64,000 nt of DNA from positions 310,001 through 374,000 of the forward strand of contig NZ_JAHBAY010000001.1 in the NCBI RefSeq assembly GCF_018499875.1, read 5' to 3'. This document shows, piece by piece, positions 16,525 to 26,615 of the stretch. The notes under the pieces were generated by a model that saw only the letters and a list, made by a program, of their open reading frames with translations, was not told where the DNA came from and searched no databases. Position 1 is the stretch's first letter, and each line of letters begins with the position of its first letter. Position numbers and translations under genes: made by a program. Origin of the DNA: Kineosporia corallincola. GTDB lineage: Bacteria; Actinomycetota; Actinomycetes; Actinomycetales; Kineosporiaceae.

Positions 16525-19500
16525 GCCTCTCCCGCCAGCAGGTCGGAGGTCTCGGTGATCAGGCCGGTCGGCGGCTGCCAGGTGAACACGCCCGGCGCCG
16601 TGCCGTCGGCGCACAGCACCCCGGGCCCGGACATGCCACGCAGGAACAGGTACCGCACCCCGCCGAGATGCACGTCCGGGTGGTAGCCGGGCTGCCGCCA
16701 GCGCAGGTAGCGGTGCAGGGCCACACCGTAGAGCAGGGCCTGCAACGGGTAGTGCGCCGCGATCATCGCCTCGGCCATCGCCTGCGGCCGGTAGTGCCAG
16801 GCGGTGACCGGCTGGTCGGGTGTGCCCAGCCGGTTGGTCTTGTAGTCGACCACCACGTAGCGCGGCCCGGTCTCGCCGGGCACCCGCAGCACCGCGTCGA
16901 TGCTGCCGGTCAGGTAGCCGCGCAGCGGCACGGCCTCCAGCTCCTCCAGCGCGTCGGCGTAGTCGTGCAGCAGTTGCGGGGCCGGGCAGTGCCGGCGCCA
17001 CACCGGTGCCAGGCCGGACAGCAGCGCCTGCCCGGCCAGCGGGTCGTCACCACCGGCCATCGGCAGCTCGAAGTTCAGTTCGGACAGCCGGTCCTTCGCC
17101 GAGATGTCGCGCAACGTGAGCTGATTCAGGCCCAGCGGTGTGCTCACCGCCGGGATCAGCGCCTGCACCAGGGTCTCCACGTCGACGGCCGGGCCGGTGC
17201 GGGCCACCCGGGCGGCCACGGTGGTGCGCAGCTCATCCACGTCACCGGCGTCGGCCGCGAGCTCCAGCACCTCGTGCACCAGCGTGCCGAACCGGGCCCC
17301 GGCCTGGAGCTCGTTCCAGGCCGAGGGGATCGCGGCCAGCGCGCCGTCCGGGTCACCGGCCGCCGGGCCGGCCGTGGCCGGGGCCTCATCGTCCGGGCCC
17401 TCGTCGTTCTTCAGCGTCACCTCGGGCTCGCTGAGCGCCTGCTGCCGCTCGTGAGCCGACTCGGTCAGGGCGCTGTAGGAGGTGCGGTTCCAGCGCGGTT
17501 CCGGATCGCGGTCCAGGGTGGCCACGGACAACGAGACCGGTTGCGGCGCGGACGGTCTCCATCGGGTGGCCGGGCGGGTGCGGACCGGCTCGACGGTCAG
17601 GCCGCCCTCGGCGCGGCGGGCGATCCGCTCCAGGTCGGCCAGGGCCCCGGCGTCCGAGGGCACCGCGATCCGGCGCGGCGCGGGCTGTTCCGGGTCGGGG
17701 TTGAACAGGATCCGGTGCAGCGGCGCGAGCTGGGTGTTGTAGGTCGGCGCCCACCACAGCACCAGGTGCGACTGTGCCCGGGTCAGCGCCACGTAGGTCA
17801 GCCGCAGCTCGTCGTCCGCGTCTTCCTGGAGGCTGGCGGCCAGGTGCCCGGCCCAGTCCACCGACCCCGGGCCGCCCACGTCACGCATCCGCCGGTCGCC
17901 CTCGTGAAAGGTGACGGTCGAGATGTCGCGCTCCTTCGGCGCCCACTGGTTCCAGGCGTACGGCACCAGCACCACCGGGAACTCCAGGCCCTTGCTGGTG
18001 TGCACGGTCATCACCTGCACCGCCGCCGCGTCCGACTCCAGACGGCGGCTGCGTTCCAGCGCGCCCTCCCGGCCGGCCGCCTCCTCCTGCCGGTGCCGCA
18101 GCCACAGCAGCAGCCCGGTCAGGCCCAGCTGGTTCGTCTCCCCGGCCTCCTGGAGCGTCTGCGCCACGTGCCGCAGATCGGTGAGAAGTCTTTCGCCGCC
18201 CACGGTCCCGAGGATCCGGCGCTGAAGCCCGGTGCGCCGGGCGGCGATCTCGAACAGCGCCCCCACACCGCGCTCGGTGAGCACGTGACCCCACTCGCGC
18301 AGCATCAGTGCCAGTTCCTCGTCGATGCGCTCGCCGTCTTCGTCCAGCTCCCGGGCGGTGGCGCCGACGAAGCAGCCCAGGGCCAGGCGGCGCACCCGGG
18401 TGGTGCGGTGCGGCTGCTCCATCGCCTCCAGCAGCAGCTTCCACTCGTGCGCCGCCGGGGTGCTGAACACGCTGGTGCGCCCGGTGACCACCACCGGCAC
18501 CCCGGCCCCGCCCAGCGCCGTGTTCACCTGCTGCGCCTGGTAGTTCGTGCGCACCAGCACGGCGATGTCGCCGGGCCGCAGGTCACGCTCGTCCGAGCCG
18601 TCCCGGGGACGCACCCGCGCGGCACCCGACAGCAGCCGCACCGTCTCGGCCACCAGGTCGGCCAGCACCGCGTCGCGGGCCCGCGGCGACCGGGCCAGGC
18701 CGCCGTCGGTCTGCGGCAGCTCGTCCCGGGCGAGAACCCGCAGCCGCAGCGCGGCCTCGGTGCCCTCGACGTGCACCAGCCGGCCGGTGTGGAACGCCTC
18801 CACCGGCTGCACCCGGATCCGCTCGTCGCCCAGCGCGGCACCGCGGAACACCGCGTCCAGGCCGCGCAGCAGCCGGGCGTCGCTGCGGTAGCTGGTGGGC
18901 AGCGTGCGCACGGTCTCGGCGGTCTCGAACGCGTTCAGGTAGGCCTGCACGTCGGCACCGCGGAAACCGTAGACGGCCTGCTTCGGGTCGCCGATCAGCA
19001 CCAGCGTGGAGTGCCCGTGGAACGGCCGGCGGATGATCTCCCACTGCACCGGGTCGGTGTCCTGGAACTCGTCCACCAGTACGAAACGGTAAAGGGAACG
19101 CAGTCTTTCGCAGACGGCCGGACCGGACTCCGGGTCGGCCAGGGTCTGCGCCAGCCGGGTCAGCATGTCGTCGTAGCCGAACACGCCCTGACGCCGCTTG
19201 CGCAGGTCCACCTCGGCGCGCACCGCCCGGGCGATCCGGGCCCGCAGGCCGGGCATCCCGCCGATCGAGGGATCCGGCACCAGCTCGGCCATCTCGGCCA
19301 CCGCGTCGAGGGCGAGCCGGTGGAACTCGTCACGGCTCATCTCCGGCGCGCCCGCACCCGGCCCGCCCCACTTGCGCAGGTACAGGTCGTCGGCCACCTC
19401 GCGGACCAGGTCGGCGACGTCTTCCAGCAGCCGGGTGTCCGGGTCGTGGTCGCCGTTGGTGCCCAGCGTGGTCAGGATCTGCTGGCAGAAGCCGTGGATC

Positions 19501-19910
19501 GTGGTCACGGTGGCCGCGTCGAAACCCGCCAGGGCGCGTTCCAGCCGGTCCAGGCGGCGGGCCCGGCGGGCCGGGTCCACGTCGGCCAGGTGCACCAGCA
19601 CCCGGTCGGCCGGGTCGATCATCGACGGGTCGGGCAGGGCCAGCCCGTCCCGTGCGCTGACCAGCCGCTCGCGCACCCGCTCCCGCAGCTCCCGGGTGGA
19701 CTCCCGGCTGAAGCTGACCACCAGCAGGTCGCTCATGTTCTCCGCCAGGCCCTCGGCCACGTAGCGGGTGACCAGGGCGGCGACGGTGAAGGTCTTGCCG
19801 GTGCCGGCGCTGGCCTCGAGCATGATCGTGGTGTCGCGTGGCAGCTCGCCGTGCAGGTCGAACGGCTGCTGTCGGCGCAGGGTCTGCTGCCCCGTCATCG
19901 GCGCGCTCAT
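16521..19910 (-). CDS. recB: Exodeoxyribonuclease V subunit beta, RecB helicase-nuclease
   Basis: 3'-5' UvrD-family helicase with a C-terminal nuclease, 1129 residues. Visible are Walker A MLEASAGTGKTFTVAALV, the helicase motif FVLVDEFQDTDPVQW, LIGDPKQAVYGFRGADVQAY, VMTVHTSKGLEFPVVLVP and LTYVALTRAQSHL. The RecB-type nuclease motif VVVDYKTNRLG is in the last 120 residues. Start at ATG 19910: GGAGGGG precedes it and it overlaps the recC stop by four bases (ATGA). The frame is open to 19949 within recC. The enzyme acts with RecC and RecD. Confidence 0.96.
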   Translation of the reverse strand: MSAPMTGQQTLRRQQPFDLHGELPRDTTIMLEASAGTGKTFTVAALVTRYVAEGLAENMSDLLVVSFSRESTRELRERVRERLVSARDGLALPDPSMIDPADRVLVHLADVDPARRARRLDRLERALAGFDAATVTTIHGFCQQILTTLGTNGDHDPDTRLLEDVADLVREVADDLYLRKWGGPGAGAPEMSRDEFHRLALDAVAEMAELVPDPSIGGMPGLRARIARAVRAEVDLRKRRQGVFGYDDMLTRLAQTLADPESGPAVCERLRSLYRFVLVDEFQDTDPVQWEIIRRPFHGHSTLVLIGDPKQAVYGFRGADVQAYLNAFETAETVRTLPTSYRSDARLLRGLDAVFRGAALGDERIRVQPVEAFHTGRLVHVEGTEAALRLRVLARDELPQTDGGLARSPRARDAVLADLVAETVRLLSGAARVRPRDGSDERDLRPGDIAVLVRTNYQAQQVNTALGGAGVPVVVTGRTSVFSTPAAHEWKLLLEAMEQPHRTTRVRRLALGCFVGATARELDEDGERIDEELALMLREWGHVLTERGVGALFEIAARRTGLQRRILGTVGGERLLTDLRHVAQTLQEAGETNQLGLTGLLLWLRHRQEEAAGREGALERSRRLESDAAAVQVMTVHTSKGLEFPVVLVPYAWNQWAPKERDISTVTFHEGDRRMRDVGGPGSVDWAGHLAASLQEDADDELRLTYVALTRAQSHLVLWWAPTYNTQLAPLHRILFNPDPEQPAPRRIAVPSDAGALADLERIARRAEGGLTVEPVRTRPATRWRPSAPQPVSLSVATLDRDPEPRWNRTSYSALTESAHERQQALSEPEVTLKNDEGPDDEAPATAGPAAGDPDGALAAIPSAWNELQAGARFGTLVHEVLELAADAGDVDELRTTVAARVARTGPAVDVETLVQALIPAVSTPLGLNQLTLRDISAKDRLSELNFELPMAGGDDPLAGQALLSGLAPVWRRHCPAPQLLHDYADALEELEAVPLRGYLTGSIDAVLRVPGETGPRYVVVDYKTNRLGTPDQPVTAWHYRPQAMAEAMIAAHYPLQALLYGVALHRYLRWRQPGYHPDVHLGGVRYLFLRGMSGPGVLCADGTAPGVFTWQPPTGLITETSDLLAGEA

Positions 19911-22900
19911 CGCCCCTCCATCCTCTCCGCCGCCAGGAGCCGGTCCCACAGTCGGCGACTGAGCCGGCCGAACCGGTCGCTCTCGTCGGCCGCCCAGCCC
20001 TCACCCTGCTCGCCGGCCTCCGGCTTCATCTCGAAGAGCCGTTCCAGGTCGGCCTTCTCGCCGTAGATCAGCTCGTGCTCGGCGTCCGACTGCTCACCCG
20101 GGTAGGTGTCGTCGAACCACTGTTTCTGCGCCTCGGCGCGGGCCGCGGACACCAGCGAACGGCGGAACCGGCGGGCCGCGTAGGCCGCCCCGGTCTTCAG
20201 CGGCAGCGGCAGCGGCGAGCACAGGCCGGAGCGGTACAGGCCGACCAGCTCGGCCAGCGGCGTGAGCGCGTCGGGCACCGGCTCGAACACACTGCGTGCG
20301 GCGCCGCCCCGGCCCCGGCCCACCGCCACCGCCGACCAGCCCGCCGAGGCATTGGCCGGGGCATGGGTGGCCGTCAGCGCGAGCAGGTCGATCCACGCCG
20401 TCAGGCGGTGCTTCGGGCCGAGCCGGGAGAAGGTCAGGCCGAGCACGGTCTGCCCGCGTACCCCGCCGACGGTGCCGGTCAGGCGGGAGCCGTCGGGCAG
20501 CGCCACGTCGACGTCGCGGGAGTCGGCGGCCTGCGCCCGTTCCAGCCGCGACGCCGTGAGCACCTGTTCCACCTGCCGCCCCACCTGCGCGAGCAGCGAC
20601 CGGCCGAGCTCGCCCGGCGGCAGCAGGCCGCGCCGCAGCTCCACCGCGATGCACTCGGCCGGCGACAGGCCTGACAGGCGCTGACGCAGAAGCCGTTCGC
20701 CCACGGCCCATCTCGCCAGGCCGTCGAGCTCGACGGGCAGGCTGTCGTCCGGTTCGTCCTCGGCCAGGGCGGCGCCGACCTGGAGCCGCTGGCGCAGGAA
20801 GCCCCGGGCGGGGTGTTGCAGCAGCCGATGCAGATCGGCCAGGTCGATGTCCGCGGGCCGAGCCGGAGCGGGCAGTACGCCGTCCAAAAATGTTTTCGCC
20901 GGGGACTTCTCGCGCTCCAGCGCCTGAGCGCCGTGGAGTGCGGGACGGTCGAAGCTGAACGGCCCGGGCCGGCCCAGCGCGCCGGGGGTGAAGTTGCGCG
21001 GGTCGAACGGCTGCAACGGGTGCCGCACGGTGATCCGGTCGCGTACCCGGCCGCGGTCCACCCAGGCGGTGCGGTCGAGCGCGTCGAGCAGCTCGCCCAG
21101 CGGAACGGCCGGTGGCACAGCGGTTCCGGTGCGGTCGTCGGCCCCGGAGTAGGTGATGACGAGACGCTCCCGGGCCGCGCACACCGCGTCGATGAACAAC
21201 TGCCGGTCCTCGCTGCGCGGGTCGCGCTCGCCGATCCACGGGTCGCGGGCGAGCACGTCGTCGCCGTCCGGGTCGGCGCGGCGCGGGAAGGCGCCGTCGT
21301 CGAGCCCGAGCAGACAGATCACCCGGTGCGGCACCGAGCGCATCGGCACCAGCGTGCACACGGTCAGCGTGCCGGTGCGGAACGACGAACGGGTGGGACG
21401 TCCGGCCAGCAGGTCGCCGAGCACGGCCCGGATGTCGGAGAGGGTGCACGGCGCCGGGCTGTCACCGGCCGCCTCGGCCAGGTCCCACAGTTCCGAGCGC
21501 AGCTGGTTGACCTCCCAGGCGGTGTTCCGGTCGGTGCCGGCCAGGCCGAGCACCGCCGTCTCCAGCCCGGTCAGCCACTCCGGCACCGGATGCGGTGCGG
21601 ACATCAGCCGCTGTGCCGCGCCCAGCCGGTCGACCAGCTCGGCCAGCCGCCCGGCCAGGTCGATGTCGGCGCTGTCCACGTCGTCCATGCCGATCACGCC
21701 GCCCAGCTCGGCGGTGTCGCCCTCGATCGCGACGCCCAGCAGCAGCCGGTCCAGCCCGGCTCGCCAGGTGCCCTGCCGAATCGAGGACAGGTGCCAGGCC
21801 TGCCGGTGCGAGTCGTCCAGGCCCCAGCGAATACCGGCCCCCACCAGCCAGTCCCGCATCCGGGCCAGGTCGTCGTCGTCGAAACCGAAGCGGCGCCGCA
21901 CGGCGTCGCGCCCGGCCAGGTCGAGCACCTGCGGGGCGGTGATCCGCGCGGTGCCCAGGTCGAGCAGCAGCCCGAGCACGTCGAACAGCGCGTTGGTCTG
22001 GCGGGGCGAGCGGTCGGCGACGCGTACCCGCAGCCTGGCCGCCGGGTGCCCGCCCGGCCGGTTGTCTTCCTGGTCCTGCGCGGTGGCGAACACCGACGCG
22101 ATGATCGGGGCGAAAGTGTCCACGTCGGGGCACATCACGAGGATGTCGCCGGGGTCGAGGCCGGGATCGTCGGCGAGCAGCCCGACGATCACCTCACGCA
22201 GCACCTCGACCTGGCGCACCTGCCCGTAGCAGGCGTGCACCTGCACACTGGTGTCGTCCGGGTGCAGAACCGGGCGGTCGTCCTGCTCTTTCGTGAGGCC
22301 CTCGTGCAGGTCATGCTGGAGGTGGCCGAGCAGGGTCCCGGGTGCGGTGGGCGCCGGGTGCTCCAGATGCCGGGCGCCGGGGGCGTGACGCAGCAGGGTC
22401 TGCTGAAGCTCCAGCAGGTCGCGGGACATGGATGCCAGCAACGGGTTACGCACACGGGTGCGGCTGTCGTCGTCGGCGCGGCGCACCGCGGGCGGGTGCC
22501 CGTCGGTCGCCTGCCAGAGCGAGGGCGAGGGATGGTGCAGCCACAGATGCACGTCGCGGTGCTCGGCCAGGGCGTGCAGCACCCGCACCCGGGCCGGGGA
22601 CAGGCGGCTCGCACCGAAGATCGAGAGCCGTTGCGGCAGAGCGCTTCGCGCCGGTTCGTCGCGCAGCGTGGCGCAGGCCTCGTCAAGCAGCTCGGCCGGG
22701 GCCGGCCGGTCCAGCCGGGCGCGCAGGCGCCGCCACAGTTCGGCCTGCCAGAGCAGGTCGTCGTGCAGACGCTGCCCGTCGCCGAACTCGTCGCGACCGG
22801 CCGCCCAGGCGATCAGCATCTCCGGCCGGGCCTGGCCGTACTCGTCGAACAGCCGTGCCAGCCGGGTGGCTACGGCCAGGCGGCGGCCGCTGTCGCCGGG

Positions 22901-23311
22901 CGTCAGGTGCCGGTCGAGGGCCGCACACCAGGACTCGCCCCGGCAGGCGTCGATCACCTCGACCAGCGGCCAGCGGGCGCGGTCGGGCGACCAGGCCGAC
23001 ACCGAGCGGCCGATCCGGTCCGAGGCGTCGTGCAGTGCCTGTTCCAGCAGGGCGGCGGGCGACGGCAGGTCGACGTTCGCACAGACCCCGTCGGGTGCAG
23101 TGCGCGTTCCTGCTGCGGGGGTGTGGGAACCCGGGCCGAGCGGGTGGGAGCCGAGCGTGTGGGAGAGACGCTGGGTGAGCCACCGCTCCACGCCCTTGGC
23201 GGGGACGGCGACGGTCTCGACGGCGAACGGGTCGGCCAGGGGCGTGGCGAGGACCTCGCCCAGCGCCTGTGCCAGAACCGTGCCGTCCGCGCAGCGGTGC
23301 ACCGTCAGCAC
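19907..23311 (-). CDS. recC: Exodeoxyribonuclease V subunit gamma, RecC
   Basis: First gene of the recC-recB-recD operon, 1134 residues, within the usual RecC range. It is an inactivated helicase-like scaffold that recognises Chi in characterised systems. Supporting segments are ANVDLPSPAALLEQAL near the N-terminus, LAEHRDVHLWLHHPSPSLW, DILVMCPDVDTFAPII, VCTLVPMRSVPHRVICLLGL and ITYSGADDRTG. No intact Walker A is seen, as expected. The start is GTG at 23311 (MLTVHRCADG). The next upstream gene on this strand starts at 24534 and its stop is 263 bases away, so the operon promoter should be in 23312-23574, where I see no clear hexamers. Confidence 0.93.
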   Translation of the reverse strand: MLTVHRCADGTVLAQALGEVLATPLADPFAVETVAVPAKGVERWLTQRLSHTLGSHPLGPGSHTPAAGTRTAPDGVCANVDLPSPAALLEQALHDASDRIGRSVSAWSPDRARWPLVEVIDACRGESWCAALDRHLTPGDSGRRLAVATRLARLFDEYGQARPEMLIAWAAGRDEFGDGQRLHDDLLWQAELWRRLRARLDRPAPAELLDEACATLRDEPARSALPQRLSIFGASRLSPARVRVLHALAEHRDVHLWLHHPSPSLWQATDGHPPAVRRADDDSRTRVRNPLLASMSRDLLELQQTLLRHAPGARHLEHPAPTAPGTLLGHLQHDLHEGLTKEQDDRPVLHPDDTSVQVHACYGQVRQVEVLREVIVGLLADDPGLDPGDILVMCPDVDTFAPIIASVFATAQDQEDNRPGGHPAARLRVRVADRSPRQTNALFDVLGLLLDLGTARITAPQVLDLAGRDAVRRRFGFDDDDLARMRDWLVGAGIRWGLDDSHRQAWHLSSIRQGTWRAGLDRLLLGVAIEGDTAELGGVIGMDDVDSADIDLAGRLAELVDRLGAAQRLMSAPHPVPEWLTGLETAVLGLAGTDRNTAWEVNQLRSELWDLAEAAGDSPAPCTLSDIRAVLGDLLAGRPTRSSFRTGTLTVCTLVPMRSVPHRVICLLGLDDGAFPRRADPDGDDVLARDPWIGERDPRSEDRQLFIDAVCAARERLVITYSGADDRTGTAVPPAVPLGELLDALDRTAWVDRGRVRDRITVRHPLQPFDPRNFTPGALGRPGPFSFDRPALHGAQALEREKSPAKTFLDGVLPAPARPADIDLADLHRLLQHPARGFLRQRLQVGAALAEDEPDDSLPVELDGLARWAVGERLLRQRLSGLSPAECIAVELRRGLLPPGELGRSLLAQVGRQVEQVLTASRLERAQAADSRDVDVALPDGSRLTGTVGGVRGQTVLGLTFSRLGPKHRLTAWIDLLALTATHAPANASAGWSAVAVGRGRGGAARSVFEPVPDALTPLAELVGLYRSGLCSPLPLPLKTGAAYAARRFRRSLVSAARAEAQKQWFDDTYPGEQSDAEHELIYGEKADLERLFEMKPEAGEQGEGWAADESDRFGRLSRRLWDRLLAAERMEGR

Positions 23312-23574
23312 GGTTCAGGCAGACCTGTCCGGGCTGTCTTCATGGGGGTCAGTTCTATCTCACCGGTGGACGAGGTGGTGACGTGGGCACGGGGGACGGG
23401 CGCGAGCAGGGGGGACGGACGGGACCGGTGGCTCGGGGCGAGCCGGGTCGACACCGGTCGACGGGGCGCAGAGGGCGGGCGGAACGGGAGGGTGACGCCG
23501 ATCCTGGCCGGAAGCCGCCCACCCGCCTCAGCCGTCCTGCTCGTCCTGCTCGGAACTGCGAGGTGCCCGGGCCC

Positions 23575-24534
23575 TCAGGCGTTCGAGGGCGCCCGCTCGG
23601 CCTGCGTGACGTCGGTCGTGGGGGTTTCGTCGTCCGTTGGCTCCTGGATCTGCGCAGCCTCCGACTCGGCCACGGCAGCTGCCACGTCGGCCTCGATCTC
23701 GGCGTCGCTCACCAGGGCGGCCTGGGCCGAGTCCGCCTCGGCGTCGATGCGGGCCACCTCGGCCTGGAGGGCACCGGCGCCGGCCGCGAAGGCCTGCGAC
23801 ACCTCGGCGGACGACCCGGAGGCCAGCGCCGTGACCGCGGTGATCAGGGTGTCGAGCTGGGCCTTCATCGCGGCGTCGCGCTTGGCCGAGGCGGCGATGA
23901 ACGCCCGCAGCTCGGCGTCGGTCTTGCGGGCCAGGGTGGGGTAGCGCACCATCAGCCCGAAGGTGACCTTCTCACCCTCCTTGTAGTCGCCGCCCCAGAT
24001 CTTGGCGTCGGTGGCGGTCAGCTTGACCTGGTCGGTCCACTTCATGTCTTCCTCTTCCTCCAGTCGCTGTTCCAGCACCGTGCGGGCGCGCTTGACCTGT
24101 GCCTTCGTGGCGTTGATCTCGAAGTGCATGGCGTCGACGGTGGCGTTGACGTAGTCGTTGCCCCAGCGGAAGATCTTGTGTCCCTTGCCGTCGGTGATGC
24201 CGGCCAGGATCTTGTGCACCCTGGCGATCCTGGCGCTGGTGAAGGTGCCCCGGGCGCCCCGCGGATGCTTGAGGGCGTTCAGGTCCCAGGCGGTGGCGCT
24301 GGCGTGGTTGCTGATGACGGATGTCGACCCGCGCACGTTGCGGTCGGCCCACGACCAGTCGTCGAGCACCCGGCCGTCGATGTTCTCGACCTCGGCGTCG
24401 AAACGCTCGATCAGGTACCTGGCCAGGAAGGCGACGTCGGAACTGGCCGCAGCGAACCGGCCCCCGGCGGCGGAGAACCAGGTCAGCCGGTTGCTCGACA
24501 GGACGGGCCAGCCGTTCTGCGAATGTTCTGCCAT
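23575..24534 (-). CDS. M15-family peptidase, endolysin-like
   Basis: Predicted peptidoglycan L,D- or D-Ala-D-Ala-type peptidase of 319 residues. The zinc-site pattern of M15 enzymes is visible: SNHASATAWDLNALKHP (H and D ligands) and DAMHFEI (third His). The opening MAEHSQNGWPVLSSNRLTWF and the segment after the catalytic domain (MKWTDQVKLTATDAKIWGG) look like actinophage endolysins. There is no signal peptide, again like a phage enzyme. The C-terminal half is Ala-rich helical, probably coiled-coil (AEVARIDAEADSAQAALV), ending in an acidic tail. No other phage genes flank it, so it is a lone cargo gene or domesticated lysin. Confidence 0.8.
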   Translation of the reverse strand: MAEHSQNGWPVLSSNRLTWFSAAGGRFAAASSDVAFLARYLIERFDAEVENIDGRVLDDWSWADRNVRGSTSVISNHASATAWDLNALKHPRGARGTFTSARIARVHKILAGITDGKGHKIFRWGNDYVNATVDAMHFEINATKAQVKRARTVLEQRLEEEEDMKWTDQVKLTATDAKIWGGDYKEGEKVTFGLMVRYPTLARKTDAELRAFIAASAKRDAAMKAQLDTLITAVTALASGSSAEVSQAFAAGAGALQAEVARIDAEADSAQAALVSDAEIEADVAAAVAESEAAQIQEPTDDETPTTDVTQAERAPSNA

Positions 24535-24592
24535 ATCGACCGGAGTCTAGGGTCACATAAGGTGGGCTGCATCCGAGCGAGGGAGCTTGACG

Positions 24593-26554
24593 ATGACGCC
24601 GCACCCTGTGAATCGCCTGTGGACGCCCGATCCCGACACCGCCCGCGCCACGCAGATCGCGGATTTCGCCCGGTGGCTCACGGTGCACCGGCAGGTCACC
24701 CTCGACGAGCTGGATTATGCCGCGCTGCACCGCTGGTCGGTGCGTGAGCCGGGCGAGTTCTGGTCCGCCGCGGCCGAATACCTGGGTGTGCGCTTCGGAA
24801 CGCCTGCCACGCAACCTCTCGCCTCGTCCGGGATGCCCGGCGCACAGTGGTTCCCGGGGGCGCGACTGAACTACGCCGAACATGCCCTCGCTCCCGGTCC
24901 GGGACGCCAGGATGCCGACACCGCAGTTATTTTCGTGCGTGAGGACGACGAAGAGCTGGTGCTCACCCACGCTGATCTGCGCGACCAGGTGGGCCGGGCC
25001 CGGGCCGGGCTGGTCGAGGCCGGCGTCGGCCGGGGTGACCGGGTGGTGGCCCTGGCCCCGAACGGCATCGCGGCGCTGGTGCTGTTCCTGGCCACCGCCT
25101 CGCTCGGGGCCGTGTGGTCCAGCTGCTCACCGGATTTCGGCGCGCGGGCCGTGGCCGACCGGTTCGCCCAGATCGAACCCAGTGTGATGCTCGCGGTGGA
25201 CGGATACCGTTACGCTGGGAAGAGTTTCAGTATCCGCGACACCGTGACCCGGCTACGTGAGAGCATGCCCTCGCTGCGCCGCACCGTGCTGCTGCCCTAC
25301 CTCGACCCGGCCGCACAACCTGCCGAGGGTGAGCTCAGCTGGGCCGAGTTCACCGCGCGGCCGGGCGAACTGGCCTTCGAGCAGGTGCCGTTCGACCATC
25401 CGCTCTGGGTGCTCTACTCCTCGGGCACCACCGGCCTGCCCAAGGGGATCGTGCACGGGCACGGCGGCATCCTGCTGGAGCAGCTGAAAACCCTTCGTCT
25501 CCAGCATGATCTGCGGCCAGGACAGGTGTTCTTCTGGTTCACCACCACCGGCTGGATGATGTGGAACTTCCTGGTCGGGGGTCTGCTGGCCGGGGCGACC
25601 GTGCTGCTCTACGACGGCAGCCCGGTGCATCCGGGGCCGGAACGGCTGTGGCAACTGGCCGAGCGGCACCGGATCCGGCTCTTCGGCGTCTCGGCGCCGT
25701 TCGTGCAGGCCGCAGCCCGGTCCGGCCTGCGCCCGGGGGAACGGTTCGACCTGAGTGCGATGGAGTCCCTCGGATCCACCGGATCGCCGCTGTCCGCCGA
25801 GAACTTCGCCTGGATCCGGGACGCCGTGGGGGAGCACGTGCGGATCTGCTCGGTGTCCGGTGGAACGGACGTCTGTACGGCCTTTCTCACCAGCGCCCCG
25901 ACCGTGCCGATCTGGCAGGGAGAACTGTCGTGCGCTGCCCTCGGCGCCGACGTGCACTCGTTCGACGAGAAGGGCGGTGACCTGGTGAACGAGGTGGGCG
26001 AACTCGTCATCACCCGGCCGATGCCCTCGATGCCGGTGGCATTCTGGAATGACCCGGACGGTGAACGCCTGCGGCAGGCCTACTTCGACGACTACCCTGG
26101 TCTGTGGCGGCACGGCGACTGGGTGAGCGCAACGGCGCGCGGATCGTTCGTCATCCACGGCCGTAGCGACTCCACGCTCAACCGGGGCGGCGTGCGGATG
26201 GGCACGTCCGAGTTCTACGCCGTGGTCGAGGGTTTCGACGGGATCACCGACTCGCTGGTGATCGACACCGGGGGCGAGCTGCTGTGCTTCCTGGTTCTCG
26301 CCGAAGGGGTTTCGGTGGACGACGTGGAGGAGCCGGTGCGCCGGGCCCTGCGTGCCGAGCTGTCGCCCAGGCACGTTCCCGACCGCTTCATCCGGATCCC
26401 GGTGGTGCCCCGCACGCTGAACGGCAAGAAGTGCGAGGTGCCGGTGAAGAAGATCCTCTCCGGCGTGAGCGTGGACCGGGCGGTCAGCCGCGACGCCCTG
26501 GCCGACCCGGAGTCGCTGGCTCCGTTCCTGGCGATGCTTCGTCCTCGCACCTGA
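24593..26554 (+). CDS. Acetoacetyl-CoA synthetase
   Basis: ATP-dependent activation of acetoacetate to acetoacetyl-CoA (ANL adenylating superfamily), 653 residues, matching the family length. P-loop-like motif LYSSGTTGLPKGIVHGHGG, the aromatic motif FFWFTTTGWMMWNFLVGG, SGGTDVCTAF and the hinge/catalytic Lys region PRTLNGKKCEVPVKKIL are clear. The N-terminal FWSAAAEYLGVRF and ARLNYAEHAL are typical of this enzyme rather than acetyl-CoA synthetase. ATG at 24593 has GAGGGAG eight bases upstream. It is divergent from the M15 gene (58-base gap). Confidence 0.92.
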   Translation: MTPHPVNRLWTPDPDTARATQIADFARWLTVHRQVTLDELDYAALHRWSVREPGEFWSAAAEYLGVRFGTPATQPLASSGMPGAQWFPGARLNYAEHALAPGPGRQDADTAVIFVREDDEELVLTHADLRDQVGRARAGLVEAGVGRGDRVVALAPNGIAALVLFLATASLGAVWSSCSPDFGARAVADRFAQIEPSVMLAVDGYRYAGKSFSIRDTVTRLRESMPSLRRTVLLPYLDPAAQPAEGELSWAEFTARPGELAFEQVPFDHPLWVLYSSGTTGLPKGIVHGHGGILLEQLKTLRLQHDLRPGQVFFWFTTTGWMMWNFLVGGLLAGATVLLYDGSPVHPGPERLWQLAERHRIRLFGVSAPFVQAAARSGLRPGERFDLSAMESLGSTGSPLSAENFAWIRDAVGEHVRICSVSGGTDVCTAFLTSAPTVPIWQGELSCAALGADVHSFDEKGGDLVNEVGELVITRPMPSMPVAFWNDPDGERLRQAYFDDYPGLWRHGDWVSATARGSFVIHGRSDSTLNRGGVRMGTSEFYAVVEGFDGITDSLVIDTGGELLCFLVLAEGVSVDDVEEPVRRALRAELSPRHVPDRFIRIPVVPRTLNGKKCEVPVKKILSGVSVDRAVSRDALADPESLAPFLAMLRPRT

Positions 26555-26556
26555 CC

Positions 26557-26583
26557 TTCTTTGATCAGTCGCTGAACAAAGAA
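26557..26583. promoter_or_regulatory. Palindrome TTCTTTG-a-TCAG-tcg-CTGA-a-CAAAGAA
   Basis: Almost perfect 27-base dyad three bases after the acetoacetyl-CoA synthetase stop and about 30 bases upstream of the ebo-operon promoter. The single imperfection is one A-A pair. It is AT-rich against a GC-rich background and has no T-run, so an operator for the downstream operon is as likely as a terminator for the upstream gene. Confidence 0.55.
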
Positions 26584-26615
26584 TTACCGCCCGCAGCCAA
26601 AAGTGACATCAAGTG

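Noticed and set aside
14623-23311. AdnAB-type nuclease rather than RecBCD
   Set aside because: Three subunits in recC-recB-recD order, a helicase-inactive RecC-like first subunit and a RecD with its own Walker motifs fit RecBCD, not the two-subunit AdnAB.
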